DNA of 7,019 nt from an uncultured Brachyspira sp. (lineage in GTDB: Bacteria; Spirochaetota; Brachyspiria; Brachyspirales; Brachyspiraceae): NCBI RefSeq assembly GCF_949287625.1, contig NZ_CASEGO010000131.1:1-7019 (forward strand), written 5' to 3'. Below are positions 1 to 6,140 of this stretch, in pieces. The notes below the pieces were generated by a model, which was not told the DNA's origin, made no database searches, and saw only the letters and a list, made by a program, of their open reading frames with translations. Within the stretch, counting starts at the first letter, position 1, and every line of letters begins with the position of its first letter. The translations under genes and the position numbers were made by a program.

Positions 1-141
1 AAAAACATTTAATAATTTTTTTTATCTTATATTTGCTTAACCTATTGTATTTCATACTCTTTTCTTATATCTACATAAAAGATACTAGTCAAGAGCCTTA
101 ATTTAATATTAGATTCTGGTATTGATTATGTATTAGAAAAT
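1..141. other. A+T-rich left edge, upstream of the broken STAND-like gene
   Basis: This stretch contains no complete gene. The frame of the following gene is open back to codon 79-81 and is closed by TAA at 76-78. A second + strand frame is open from position 3 to a TAA at 99-101 and would give a very hydrophobic peptide, but nothing marks it as coding. I see no Shine-Dalgarno site before the ATG at 142. Whatever separated the gene from its 5' half (frameshift, deletion or insertion) must lie here or left of the window. Confidence 0.5.
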
Positions 142-1506
142 ATGGATTTAGTAACCAATTATAGCAATGATAAAATTTCTTTTTTAACTAACAAATATGG
201 GAAAGAAGATTTATTTATGAATATTCTTTTACTTTTGTCTCAATCTAATATTTTTACATTTAAGATGATAGAGCAGGTAGTAAAAGATGATTGGAATATT
301 GTTAAGAATTATTTAGATATTTTATATAATAATTTTTTTATTGATTATATAGATACTTCAAAAGAATATCTTCAGCTTAATTCAATAGTGAAAGATTATG
401 TTCAAAGATTAGGACTACAATTATCTGATAAATATAAAGAAAATCTAAAAGAATATATAGATAAATCAATTAGTAAGGGTGTTGAATTATTCGAGGATTT
501 ATCTTCATTTATGTTTGTGGGTAAAGAATTATTAAAAAGACAAGACAGTGCTAATAATTTTATACCATTACTTATTCCATCTGTATATATTAATGCATTA
601 GCTGAATTATATTATGAACGACGTTATAATAATGTTATTAAGATTGCTACTAAAATCTTAGAAGAAAAATGTATAAATACTGTTAATATTGGCAGTATAA
701 GTGAAAATAGTGATAATTTAGATGGTAAAGTTAGGCGTGAATTACTATACTGGAAATGTAGTGCTCTGGCAAGAATAAGAGATGTTAAATTTTTAGAAGA
801 AGTGCAACAATTAAGTGGGGATGATAAACATTTTTTATTAGGTTTTTATTATCGTCTTACTGGAAAACATCAAAAAGCAATAGAGCATTTAAAATTAGTA
901 AAATCCCATTTACTATATTATCGAGTTAGTAGAGAGCTTGTTCAGGTCTATTTAAATATGGAATTATATGAAGATGCATTAAAACTAGCAGAAGAAAGTT
1001 ATAATAGAGATAAAAATAATCCATATATAATACAAAGTTATTTTCGCTGTATTATTAAATTAAAAGGCAAACAAGAAAAGGAATTATTAAATATATTGTT
1101 ACAGAATTTACAAAATTCTTTACATAAAAAAGCTAAAGAAATGTATTTAACTTCAAAAGCACAGTATTACACATATATAGAAAATGATTTTACAAATGCT
1201 TTGGAATGTATAAATGAAGCTATTGGTCAATTTGGTGATAATATTTATCCATACATCCATAAATTAGAGATTTTATATACTAATTTAAAGGATTATAATG
1301 AACTAGAACGCGTTGTTCAAATAATTGATGACAAATTTGTTGACCAAAATGATGTTCATACAAATTCATATAAATATCTTCCTTATTTAATAGCTAAATA
1401 TATAATAGCCAGAAAACATGGAGATATGAAAGCTGCTAAATATATAGAAGAAATAAATAAAAATTTTCCAACATATGATGTTAATAAATTATCATCGTTT
1501 ATGTAG
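142..1506 (+). CDS. C-terminal part of a STAND/NB-ARC-like NTPase (winged helix plus TPR-like repeats), probably 5'-truncated
   Basis: The first ATG gives 454 residues, but the frame is open from position 79 and those extra 21 codons (ending SGIDYVLEN) read like the segment just before the winged helix of STAND NTPases. Residues about 14-90 fit that winged helix: a hydrophobic helix around FMNILLLLSQSN, then a paired helix, then a hairpin ending LQLNSIVKDYVQR, which resembles the usual 'lH.lv.dyi' ending. From about 150 on the chain is all-helical with TPR-like repeats, seen at roughly 230-255, 259-290 and 334-365 (patterns such as YxxxxxxxxAIEHL and YEDALKLAEESY). There is no P-loop (GxxxxGKT), no Walker B and no N-terminal effector domain. 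Full-length relatives, including antiphage Avs and SIR2-STAND types, have these upstream, so this is most likely a decapitated remnant. The missing ribosome binding site at 142 supports that view. The gene is much richer in A+T than the - strand operon. Alternatives are a free-standing TPR protein or the second half of a split gene. The STAND assignment is moderate; the TPR-like helical nature is more secure. Confidence 0.68.
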   Translation: MDLVTNYSNDKISFLTNKYGKEDLFMNILLLLSQSNIFTFKMIEQVVKDDWNIVKNYLDILYNNFFIDYIDTSKEYLQLNSIVKDYVQRLGLQLSDKYKENLKEYIDKSISKGVELFEDLSSFMFVGKELLKRQDSANNFIPLLIPSVYINALAELYYERRYNNVIKIATKILEEKCINTVNIGSISENSDNLDGKVRRELLYWKCSALARIRDVKFLEEVQQLSGDDKHFLLGFYYRLTGKHQKAIEHLKLVKSHLLYYRVSRELVQVYLNMELYEDALKLAEESYNRDKNNPYIIQSYFRCIIKLKGKQEKELLNILLQNLQNSLHKKAKEMYLTSKAQYYTYIENDFTNALECINEAIGQFGDNIYPYIHKLEILYTNLKDYNELERVVQIIDDKFVDQNDVHTNSYKYLPYLIAKYIIARKHGDMKAAKYIEEINKNFPTYDVNKLSSFM

Positions 1507-1543
1507 TTTATATAAATACTATTTCCAAAATCGGTGGTATGAT

Positions 1544-1572
1544 TGATAATATACAGAATATGTTATTATAAT
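1544..1572 (+). promoter_or_regulatory. sigma70-like promoter for the two-TM coiled-coil gene
   Basis: TTGATA (1544-1549) and a perfect TATAAT (1567-1572) are separated by 17 bases and lie about 45 bases before the start at 1617. It means the downstream gene can be transcribed on its own even though the gene before it looks broken. Confidence 0.6.
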
Positions 1573-1606
1573 AAAATTATGCAGCAGCTTTAAGATAACA
1601 TTAAAT

Positions 1607-1611
1607 GGTGA
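1607..1611 (+). promoter_or_regulatory. Shine-Dalgarno GGTGA that sets the start at 1617
   Basis: GGTGA lies 5 bases before the ATG at 1617. The earlier in-frame ATG at 1605 has no purine-rich site before it, and the GGTGA lies inside its own first codons, so 1617 is preferred. The methyltransferase at 6141 uses a similar GGGTGA site. Confidence 0.55.
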
Positions 1612-1616
1612 ATAAT

Positions 1617-2603
1617 ATGGATTATACAAAATATTTTTATAACTCTATAAGCAGTAGTATTGAAACAACGGCATCTCAATTAGTAAAAAATAATGGCAAA
1701 AATAAAGGAGATAGTTTTCTCTATACTATTTTTTCTAGTAATGGGGCTTATAAAAATGAAAGTATTACATTTAAAATATCAATTTCTGAACTAGAAATTT
1801 CCCAGGAAAATAGTGCTGTATATAAAAAATTAAAACTTGATATAAAGTGTGTAGAGCCAGAGTATGATGAAATATTTAAAATATATTTTTATGATGATAA
1901 AATAGCGAGAGATTTGATTTCTAAAGATATTCGTAATTCTAATACATTTGTATTTAATGAAAATAATACTTATGAAACAGACTATTTTATTTTTGTTATA
2001 TCAGAGAAAGGGTTTCATTTGTGTGATAAATCTGCTGCTAACCAAAAAGATAAATATAGTGATTTGACAATAGAAAGATTTGACAGATTTTTAAATTTAT
2101 ACCTGCTTACATTAGCATATAATATAAAAATGGAAAATTTTTTAGAAAAAGGTGCAGAATTATATGCTGATAATACTCAGCAGGTAAGCAATATCATGAA
2201 TTTGAATGAGTCAATACATGCTTTTGATTTGCAGTATTTTTTTGAAAATCCTGTAAAGATGAACAGGCATGAAACATATAAAATATGGGAAATTATGTCT
2301 GCTAAATATAAAGTTAAAGACAGACATGATGAAGTAAAAATGCAGGTATTATCATTAACTGAAATATTAGTTAAAAATAAAGAAAAATTATTAGAAGAAA
2401 AAGAAAAAAATATTAGAAAAAGAGAAGATAAATTTCATAAAAATATTGCAGTATTAGGTATTTATTTAGCAATTATACCTATTTTTATTGAAATATTAAA
2501 TAATTTTAAACCGCTTGCAGAATATAAATTATATATATTGATTGCAGTGCTTGCTGTTACTGTAATAATACTGCTGCCAATCTTATTCAAGAAAAATGAA
2601 TAA
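1617..2603 (+). CDS. Hypothetical protein with coiled coil and two C-terminal transmembrane helices
   Basis: The preferred start at 1617 gives 328 residues; starting at 1605 would add MVNN. I do not recognise the family. Residues 1 to about 225 look soluble and mixed alpha/beta, with alternating hydrophobic strands around 50-60, 73-93 and 122-135. A charged helical stretch at about 228-275, rich in Lys and Glu (around LLEEKEKNIRKRED), is a probable coiled coil. It is followed by two transmembrane helices at about 276-293 and 305-324 and a short basic tail (FKKNE). The expected topology is both ends in the cytoplasm with a short outside loop near 294-304. There is no signal peptide and no catalytic motif I can name. 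A soluble sensor joined by a coiled coil to a C-terminal TM pair is seen in some membrane-acting abortive-infection effectors, but that function is inferred from architecture only. It lies 110 bases after the STAND-like fragment, on the same strand and equally A+T-rich, so the two may once have been a unit. It ends 7 bases from the convergent MBL gene. Confidence 0.8.
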   Translation: MDYTKYFYNSISSSIETTASQLVKNNGKNKGDSFLYTIFSSNGAYKNESITFKISISELEISQENSAVYKKLKLDIKCVEPEYDEIFKIYFYDDKIARDLISKDIRNSNTFVFNENNTYETDYFIFVISEKGFHLCDKSAANQKDKYSDLTIERFDRFLNLYLLTLAYNIKMENFLEKGAELYADNTQQVSNIMNLNESIHAFDLQYFFENPVKMNRHETYKIWEIMSAKYKVKDRHDEVKMQVLSLTEILVKNKEKLLEEKEKNIRKREDKFHKNIAVLGIYLAIIPIFIEILNNFKPLAEYKLYILIAVLAVTVIILLPILFKKNE

Positions 2604-2610
2604 TATATTT

Positions 2611-3789
2611 TTATTTAATTTCAATTTCTTCTCCGTCTGTGGGTATTATAATATTTTTATCTGGAAATAAATTAAGCATTATTTCTGGTATATCTGTGTG
2701 TATTGGTATAATGCATGACGGATTAATTATTTTAACCATTTCTTTTATGTCTTCAACATAGGCATGGCCGCTTGTATGCAGGTATTCCCATTTACCTGCT
2801 AGAGCAAGGAATTCTGGTATTGTGCTTTCTGGGTGTGTGCGGTAGCCATCCCACATTGAGTAAAGCATAATACTTTTATCTTTATCAAACTCTGGGATTA
2901 TTTTGCGAAACATACTGTTATCCCGCACCATCATAAGAAAGCCTTTTTCTTTAAATTTTGGAAGAAGGTTAATGCCGTATGTTATTTTTTTAATATTATC
3001 GCATAATTTAGAATGGTCTTTCCAATGTTCTTTTATTATATTCAGCAGTTTATTCTGGTATTCATCGCATATAAAATATTTGCCTTGTGGCACAGCTTTA
3101 GCAAAACCGCATATTCTTTCAAGGTTTGTGCTTGATGTATATGCAAAAACATATTTATATTCTTTCATATATTTTTTTACTTTATGCTGCAGCTGGCATT
3201 CTGTTATAATTTCTTTATTTGCTTTTGAAATATTTGTGCCTTCTGTAATTAATACATCTACTTTTTTTATAAGGCCGCGAAGAATTTTTGTTACAGCCTT
3301 TCCACGAAAGCCATGTGTACGAAAATCACCAGTATGTAATATTTTCTTGCCTTCAGCTTCAATTAGAAACATATAGCTGTCGCAGGCTGAATGGTCTATT
3401 GAATATGGGGTAACAGTAATATCTCCAATGGGTATTTTTTGACCAGCTTCAAATATTTTTGCAGATTTTATTCTGTTTATGGTTTCCTGTTCTGCATTTT
3501 GCATAGTTGTAAGAAGAATATCTTTTGTAAGCTCTCCCATAAATATTGGTATATCTTTTCTAATATTTGGCAGCTGCCCTGTATGGTCGCCATGGTAATG
3601 AGTAAAAAAGACGGCACTGCATTTACCATTTTTATCTGTAACGCCTGATATATTAAGTGGCTTAGGCTGATAGCTGTTATCCATTGTAAGTTCATCACCC
3701 ATATCTATTATAATACGGGTAGAATCGGTTTTTATTTCAACAGCTATACCGCCTATTTGATGTGAGCCGCGATGAATAATTATTTTCAT
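2611..3789 (-). CDS. RNase J-like beta-CASP metallo-beta-lactamase (MBL-fold hydrolase)
   Basis: This 392-residue protein carries nearly the whole active-site set of the beta-CASP branch of MBL nucleases. Motif 2 is THYHGDH (H64, H66, D68, H69). The next zinc ligands are His133 in DHSACDSY and Asp155 in HTGDFR. The beta-CASP motifs are Glu183 in ITEGT (motif A), His342 in TSGHA (motif B) and His364 in IPIHTD (motif C, where RNase J has P-V-H-G-E). The N-terminus (IHRGSHQIGG) is the usual first strand and turn of this group. Members are Zn-dependent cytoplasmic ribonucleases with endo- and/or 5'-exonuclease activity. At 392 residues it is shorter than RNase J (about 550) and lacks its C-terminal domain, so it is a stand-alone accessory relative rather than the housekeeping enzyme. 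It is the last gene of a three-gene operon, 14 bases after the winged-HTH gene, with a weak AGAGAG site at 3795-3800. The fold and catalytic residues are clear; the substrate is unknown. Confidence 0.9.
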   Translation of the reverse strand: MKIIIHRGSHQIGGIAVEIKTDSTRIIIDMGDELTMDNSYQPKPLNISGVTDKNGKCSAVFFTHYHGDHTGQLPNIRKDIPIFMGELTKDILLTTMQNAEQETINRIKSAKIFEAGQKIPIGDITVTPYSIDHSACDSYMFLIEAEGKKILHTGDFRTHGFRGKAVTKILRGLIKKVDVLITEGTNISKANKEIITECQLQHKVKKYMKEYKYVFAYTSSTNLERICGFAKAVPQGKYFICDEYQNKLLNIIKEHWKDHSKLCDNIKKITYGINLLPKFKEKGFLMMVRDNSMFRKIIPEFDKDKSIMLYSMWDGYRTHPESTIPEFLALAGKWEYLHTSGHAYVEDIKEMVKIINPSCIIPIHTDIPEIMLNLFPDKNIIIPTDGEEIEIK

Positions 3790-3803
3790 TTATTCTCTCT
3801 TAT

Positions 3804-4394
3804 TTATATGTCGCCAAATAATAAAGATTTACCATCTTGCAGTTCCCAGCCTTTTTTTGCTCTGTTATATTCTATCCATTCGCCTGTTGCCTGCAGAGAA
3901 GCAATATATCTTTGTATAGTTCTTTGTGACAGTTCCATAGTTTCAGCAAGTTCACGAGTGGTAATGCCTGGGCGGTTACGAATAAGAGATAATATTTTTA
4001 TACCATCTGCTAGTTTTTTACTGAAACTGGCAGCTTTTTGTGATTTGCTGTGAGCAGAAAGCAGTATATATTTTAAATTATTTTCAATAATATCAAAACT
4101 TTCATAACACTTAAACTGTTTTTTAAGAGCACCTTGTGGTACAGGCGTACCAATCCATATAACTGTTTCATATGTGCAGCCATTGATTTCTGTATAATAA
4201 TCAGTAATCATATTATAATCATCATTTGATAATTTTGCTGCATTAATTGTTACAGCAGATGCACTAAATGCTATAATATCAGTTGCACATTCAGTATTCA
4301 TTACTTTATAATCATGGGCAGGAATATTTTTTAAAATAATACTGTTTTCTTCATTAGTCAGCCCATAAGTGATTATTCTATGTTCGCCAATCAT
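3804..4394 (-). CDS. Two-domain regulator: N-terminal alpha/beta domain plus C-terminal winged HTH
   Basis: The protein has 196 residues. The C-terminal part, about 131-187, is a DeoR/HTH_11-type winged helix. It has a first helix around GIKILSLIRN, a helix-turn-helix in GITTRELAETMELSQRTIQRYI (with RTIQRYI as recognition helix), and a wing ending GEWIEYNRAKKGWEL. Residues 1 to about 112 alternate strands and helices (strands near 6-11, 28-33, 41-50 and 76-81), like a receiver or Rossmann-type fold, but I see no phosphoacceptor Asp pattern and cannot name the domain. A ligand- or partner-sensing role is inferred. The AGGA site at 4401-4404 lies 6 bases before the ATG, and 21 bases separate it from the nuclease gene upstream. 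It is the obvious candidate to bind the dyad at the operon promoter. DNA binding is well supported; the regulated target and signal are not known. Confidence 0.85.
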   Translation of the reverse strand: MIGEHRIITYGLTNEENSIILKNIPAHDYKVMNTECATDIIAFSASAVTINAAKLSNDDYNMITDYYTEINGCTYETVIWIGTPVPQGALKKQFKCYESFDIIENNLKYILLSAHSKSQKAASFSKKLADGIKILSLIRNRPGITTRELAETMELSQRTIQRYIASLQATGEWIEYNRAKKGWELQDGKSLLFGDI

Positions 4395-4415
4395 TTATTA
4401 TCCTTTAATATTTTA

Positions 4416-5333
4416 TTATTTAGAGAGCATATTTATAAAGTCTTTTATTTCTATCATATTATCCATATAAAGCCCGTATCCCATAAATGATGACTGAGCA
4501 GCCAGAATTTTAAATGGATAATCTGATATATTTATATCAGATAAAATATTATTAATTTTTTTGCTCTCTGGGTCATGGTTTGCAAAAATAAATATTACTT
4601 CTGGTTCATCATCAGATAAACTTACTTCAAATTGATGTCCCTGTAATCCATCTATCAAACCCAGCTTACATTTTTGCTTAAAAACCTGCTCCATATCTTC
4701 TTTAAATTCTTTCAGCTTTTCTTTATCATCTATAAATGATTTTAAATCATCTAAATGTTTTTTTATTCCTGCATTGCCACCAACAGCATTATCGCCATAT
4801 TTTACTTCAATTAAAGCCAGTGAAAGAGCATTAGTATTTTTCCTTGCTGCTCCATTTGACGGCCATTTAAATGCAACCATATCAAATCTTGAACTGTTTT
4901 CAGTATCTTGATATTCTATGTCTACTATATAATAATCAGTAGCCCGTGAAATTTTGCCGCTGTTATTATTTTCTCTAAGAATTATCTGCTGAAATTCACG
5001 CTCATATTTTGGATGTTCATGAAACCATTTATCCATTGCCTGTTTATAAAATGGAATTGATTTAACAGCTTCTTCAACATCTGGATTCGGATTTAATTTT
5101 TTATTTTCATCATATCTTGTGTCAAAAGTAATATTATACTTATCATTTTTATCATTCTTATCATTAATTTTAAATAAGCTGCCGCCACGATAATATATAT
5201 TTACAGCATTTCCACGAAGCTCAAGGCAAAGAGAATCATCTTCTAAAACACAGTCTAATAATGTTTTTAACTTACCAAATTTTAATTCATCACGAAATTC
5301 ACCACTTATTCTACGATGTTTTTTTGTTTCCAT
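4416..5333 (-). CDS. Putative PD-(D/E)XK-family nuclease, first gene of the operon
   Basis: The protein has 305 residues. The centre carries a PD-(D/E)XK-like core: a helix with E112 in KYEREFQQII, then YYIVDIEY (133-141), Asp151 in SRFDMVAFKW, and E176-x-K178 in LALIEVKYGD, followed by a helix (KKHLDDLKSF). The spacing Asp151 - strand - Glu176-Val-Lys178 is typical of the fold, in which these residues hold the metal ion that cleaves DNA. The N-terminal 90 residues and the C-terminal 100 are not assigned; the C-terminus has strand-rich stretches (EVIFIFANHD, FKILAAQSSF). The start is firm: GGAGGG at 5339-5344 lies 5 bases before the ATG and an extended -10 promoter precedes it. Residues 57-65 are three Asn-Asp-Lys units from a 9-bp tandem repeat. 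It may cut nucleic acid or be an inactive fold relative; the family name is not recognised. Co-transcription with the wHTH and beta-CASP genes suggests a shared pathway. Confidence 0.75.
   Translation of the reverse strand: METKKHRRISGEFRDELKFGKLKTLLDCVLEDDSLCLELRGNAVNIYYRGGSLFKINDKNDKNDKYNITFDTRYDENKKLNPNPDVEEAVKSIPFYKQAMDKWFHEHPKYEREFQQIILRENNNSGKISRATDYYIVDIEYQDTENSSRFDMVAFKWPSNGAARKNTNALSLALIEVKYGDNAVGGNAGIKKHLDDLKSFIDDKEKLKEFKEDMEQVFKQKCKLGLIDGLQGHQFEVSLSDDEPEVIFIFANHDPESKKINNILSDINISDYPFKILAAQSSFMGYGLYMDNMIEIKDFINMLSK
4521..4542. repeat. 22-bp inverted repeat inside the nuclease gene
   Basis: ATCTGATATA (4521-4530) and TATATCAGAT (4533-4542) are perfect 10-base arms around a central TT. 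It lies in the 3' third of the nuclease gene, in codons for the S-D-I-N-I-S-D stretch, about 125 bases before the regulator's start. It could be a protein-binding site or an mRNA hairpin, or simply a product of the repeated S-D codons. Confidence 0.55.
5140..5166 (-). repeat. Three tandem 9-bp units coding Asn-Asp-Lys
   Basis: On the + strand the units read TTATCATTT, TTATCATTC and TTATCATTA, differing only in the last base. They encode (NDK)x3 at nuclease residues 57-65. Gain or loss of a unit keeps the frame, so the number may vary between strains. Confidence 0.75.
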
Positions 5334-5375
5334 TATTTCCCTCCAAATTGATATATAAGGTTAAGCTTTTTATAT

Positions 5376-5404
5376 ATTATATCACATTACCACGACATCA
5401 GTAT
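5376..5404 (-). promoter_or_regulatory. Extended -10 promoter of the nuclease-wHTH-MBL operon
   Basis: Reading the - strand, TGA-TATAAT has its -10 hexamer at 5381-5376 with the TG of an extended -10 just upstream. The -35 position, 17 bases further (5404-5399, ATACTG), matches poorly, which is common for extended -10 promoters. It sits about 45 bases before the ATG at 5333, which has a strong GGAGGG site at 5339-5344. Confidence 0.5.
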
Positions 5405-5408
5405 GGTA
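5388..5408. promoter_or_regulatory. Possible operator dyad at the operon promoter
   Basis: TACCA (5388-5392) and TGGTA (5404-5408) form 5-base arms around 11 bases, directly upstream of the -10 and across the -35 position. Size and place suit a dimeric winged-HTH protein, and the operon's own regulator is the natural candidate. The arms are short, so this is tentative. Confidence 0.3.
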
Positions 5409-5527
5409 TGATAAAAATTGATAAAAAAATATTTTAATTAATATTACTGCTTATACTTTTATTGTACTAATTATTATATTTATAGATATATTTTTCAAGC
5501 CGTTTTTATGTGATAATAAGTTTATAC
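5409..5527. other. A+T-rich non-coding stretch upstream of the operon promoter
   Basis: I see no open frame of note and no convincing terminator. A weak stem TAAGT/ACTTA (5517-5530) overlaps the stop codon of the - strand gene fragment but has no T-run after it. Confidence 0.4.
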
Positions 5528-5779
5528 TTACACATTATTTTTTATAAGTATTATAAGATTTTCAAAATCTTTAATAGAAAGAGTAAGTGTATGTATTATT
5601 AAAGAATATGAATCATCCAGTTTATTTATAATTAAATTATACGGGCTGATTGAAAGCAGTTTGTGAAAATCTACTTCATGTTTAAAGATTAAATTAATAG
5701 TATGGCTTATATTATTTGGATTCCATTCTGCAATATTTTTTAAATGTTTATTAAGTATTTTATTTATTTCATTAATTTT
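5528..5779 (-). pseudogene. Tail of an unknown - strand gene (5'-truncated fragment)
   Basis: On the - strand a protein-like frame of 83 codons runs from about 5779 to TAA at 5528-5530. It contains segments such as IAEWNPNNISHTINL, HEVDFHKLLSIS and SIKDFENLIILIKNNV. Its residue mix (charged helices, W, P, H) differs from random A+T-rich reading. The frame stays open a little further upstream but holds no ATG, GTG or TTG start there, and it then meets the oppositely oriented hsdR tail. It therefore looks like a C-terminal fragment whose head was lost. I do not recognise the family. It has the same orientation as the nuclease operon and may once have been its upstream neighbour. Confidence 0.45.
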
Positions 5780-6002
5780 AGAAAGATTTGTAAAATATAT
5801 TAATGAAAGTAAATATAATACTAATCAAATAGAATTTATTTATCTGATTATAGAAAATATTCACCGTAATGGTTTTATTAAAGATAGAAGTATATTATCA
5901 AAACCACAATTTTCAAATTATAGTGGAATAATGAACCTTTTCCCTAAAGATAAAGCATATGAAATTGCTGATATAATTAACAGTTTTCCCATATCAGATT
6001 AG
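5769..6002 (+). pseudogene. hsdR: C-terminal remnant of type I restriction enzyme subunit R
   Basis: A + strand frame ending at TAG 6000-6002 encodes the characteristic tail of HsdR: LERFVKYI, then NTNQIEFIYLIIENIHRNG, then PQFSNYSGIMNLFPKD, ending AYEIADIINSF. This matches the family pattern of 'NxNQIxFIxxIIxxLxxNG ... PF ... LF ... I..IIxxIN' at the very C-terminus. Only about 75 residues remain of a protein that normally has roughly 800-1100. Motor and nuclease domains are absent, and no hsdM or hsdS is present in the window, so it cannot work as a restriction enzyme. The frame is technically open from 5667, but the codons before about 5770 do not look like HsdR, which places the break near 5770-5780. 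Confidence 0.65.
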
Positions 6003-6079
6003 TAAGTATAATTTTTTTCTTTTTATTTTTAATTTTATTATATCTTTTTTCAGCACATATCATTAATTATAAAAATTAC

Positions 6080-6108
6080 TTGCATTTATTTAAGATTGAT
6101 GATAATAA
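6080..6108 (+). promoter_or_regulatory. Probable promoter of the methyltransferase gene
   Basis: TTGCAT (6080-6085) and TAATAA (6103-6108) are spaced by 17 bases and end 32 bases before the ATG at 6141. The -10 is a partial match. Confidence 0.4.
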
Positions 6109-6140
6109 AAATCAGTATCAATAAGTATGGGTGAAATATA

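Noticed and set aside
1605..1616. Upstream ATG at 1605 as start of the coiled-coil gene
   Set aside because: It has no Shine-Dalgarno site, while the ATG at 1617 has GGTGA at the right distance; the four extra residues (MVNN) are not needed.
2903..3376. 157-codon open frame on the + strand
   Set aside because: It lies wholly antisense to the MBL gene, whose motifs are unmistakable. Its translation has no domain-like pattern and it has no ribosome binding site.
3439..3698. Short frames on both strands within the MBL gene
   Set aside because: They overlap the zinc-motif coding region (THYHGDH) in other frames; shadows of a real gene.
3772..4053. 93-codon + strand frame across the MBL/wHTH junction
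   Set aside because: Antisense to the start of the MBL gene and the HTH coding part; no start signal and no recognisable protein features.
5510..5533. Possible terminator stem TAAGT-ttat-ACTTA after the - strand fragment
   Set aside because: Only five pairs, all but one A-T, and no T-run follows in either direction.
5667..5768. Extension of the hsdR frame to the left
   Set aside because: The frame is open, but the translation is a hydrophobic string unlike HsdR and overlaps the better - strand reading.
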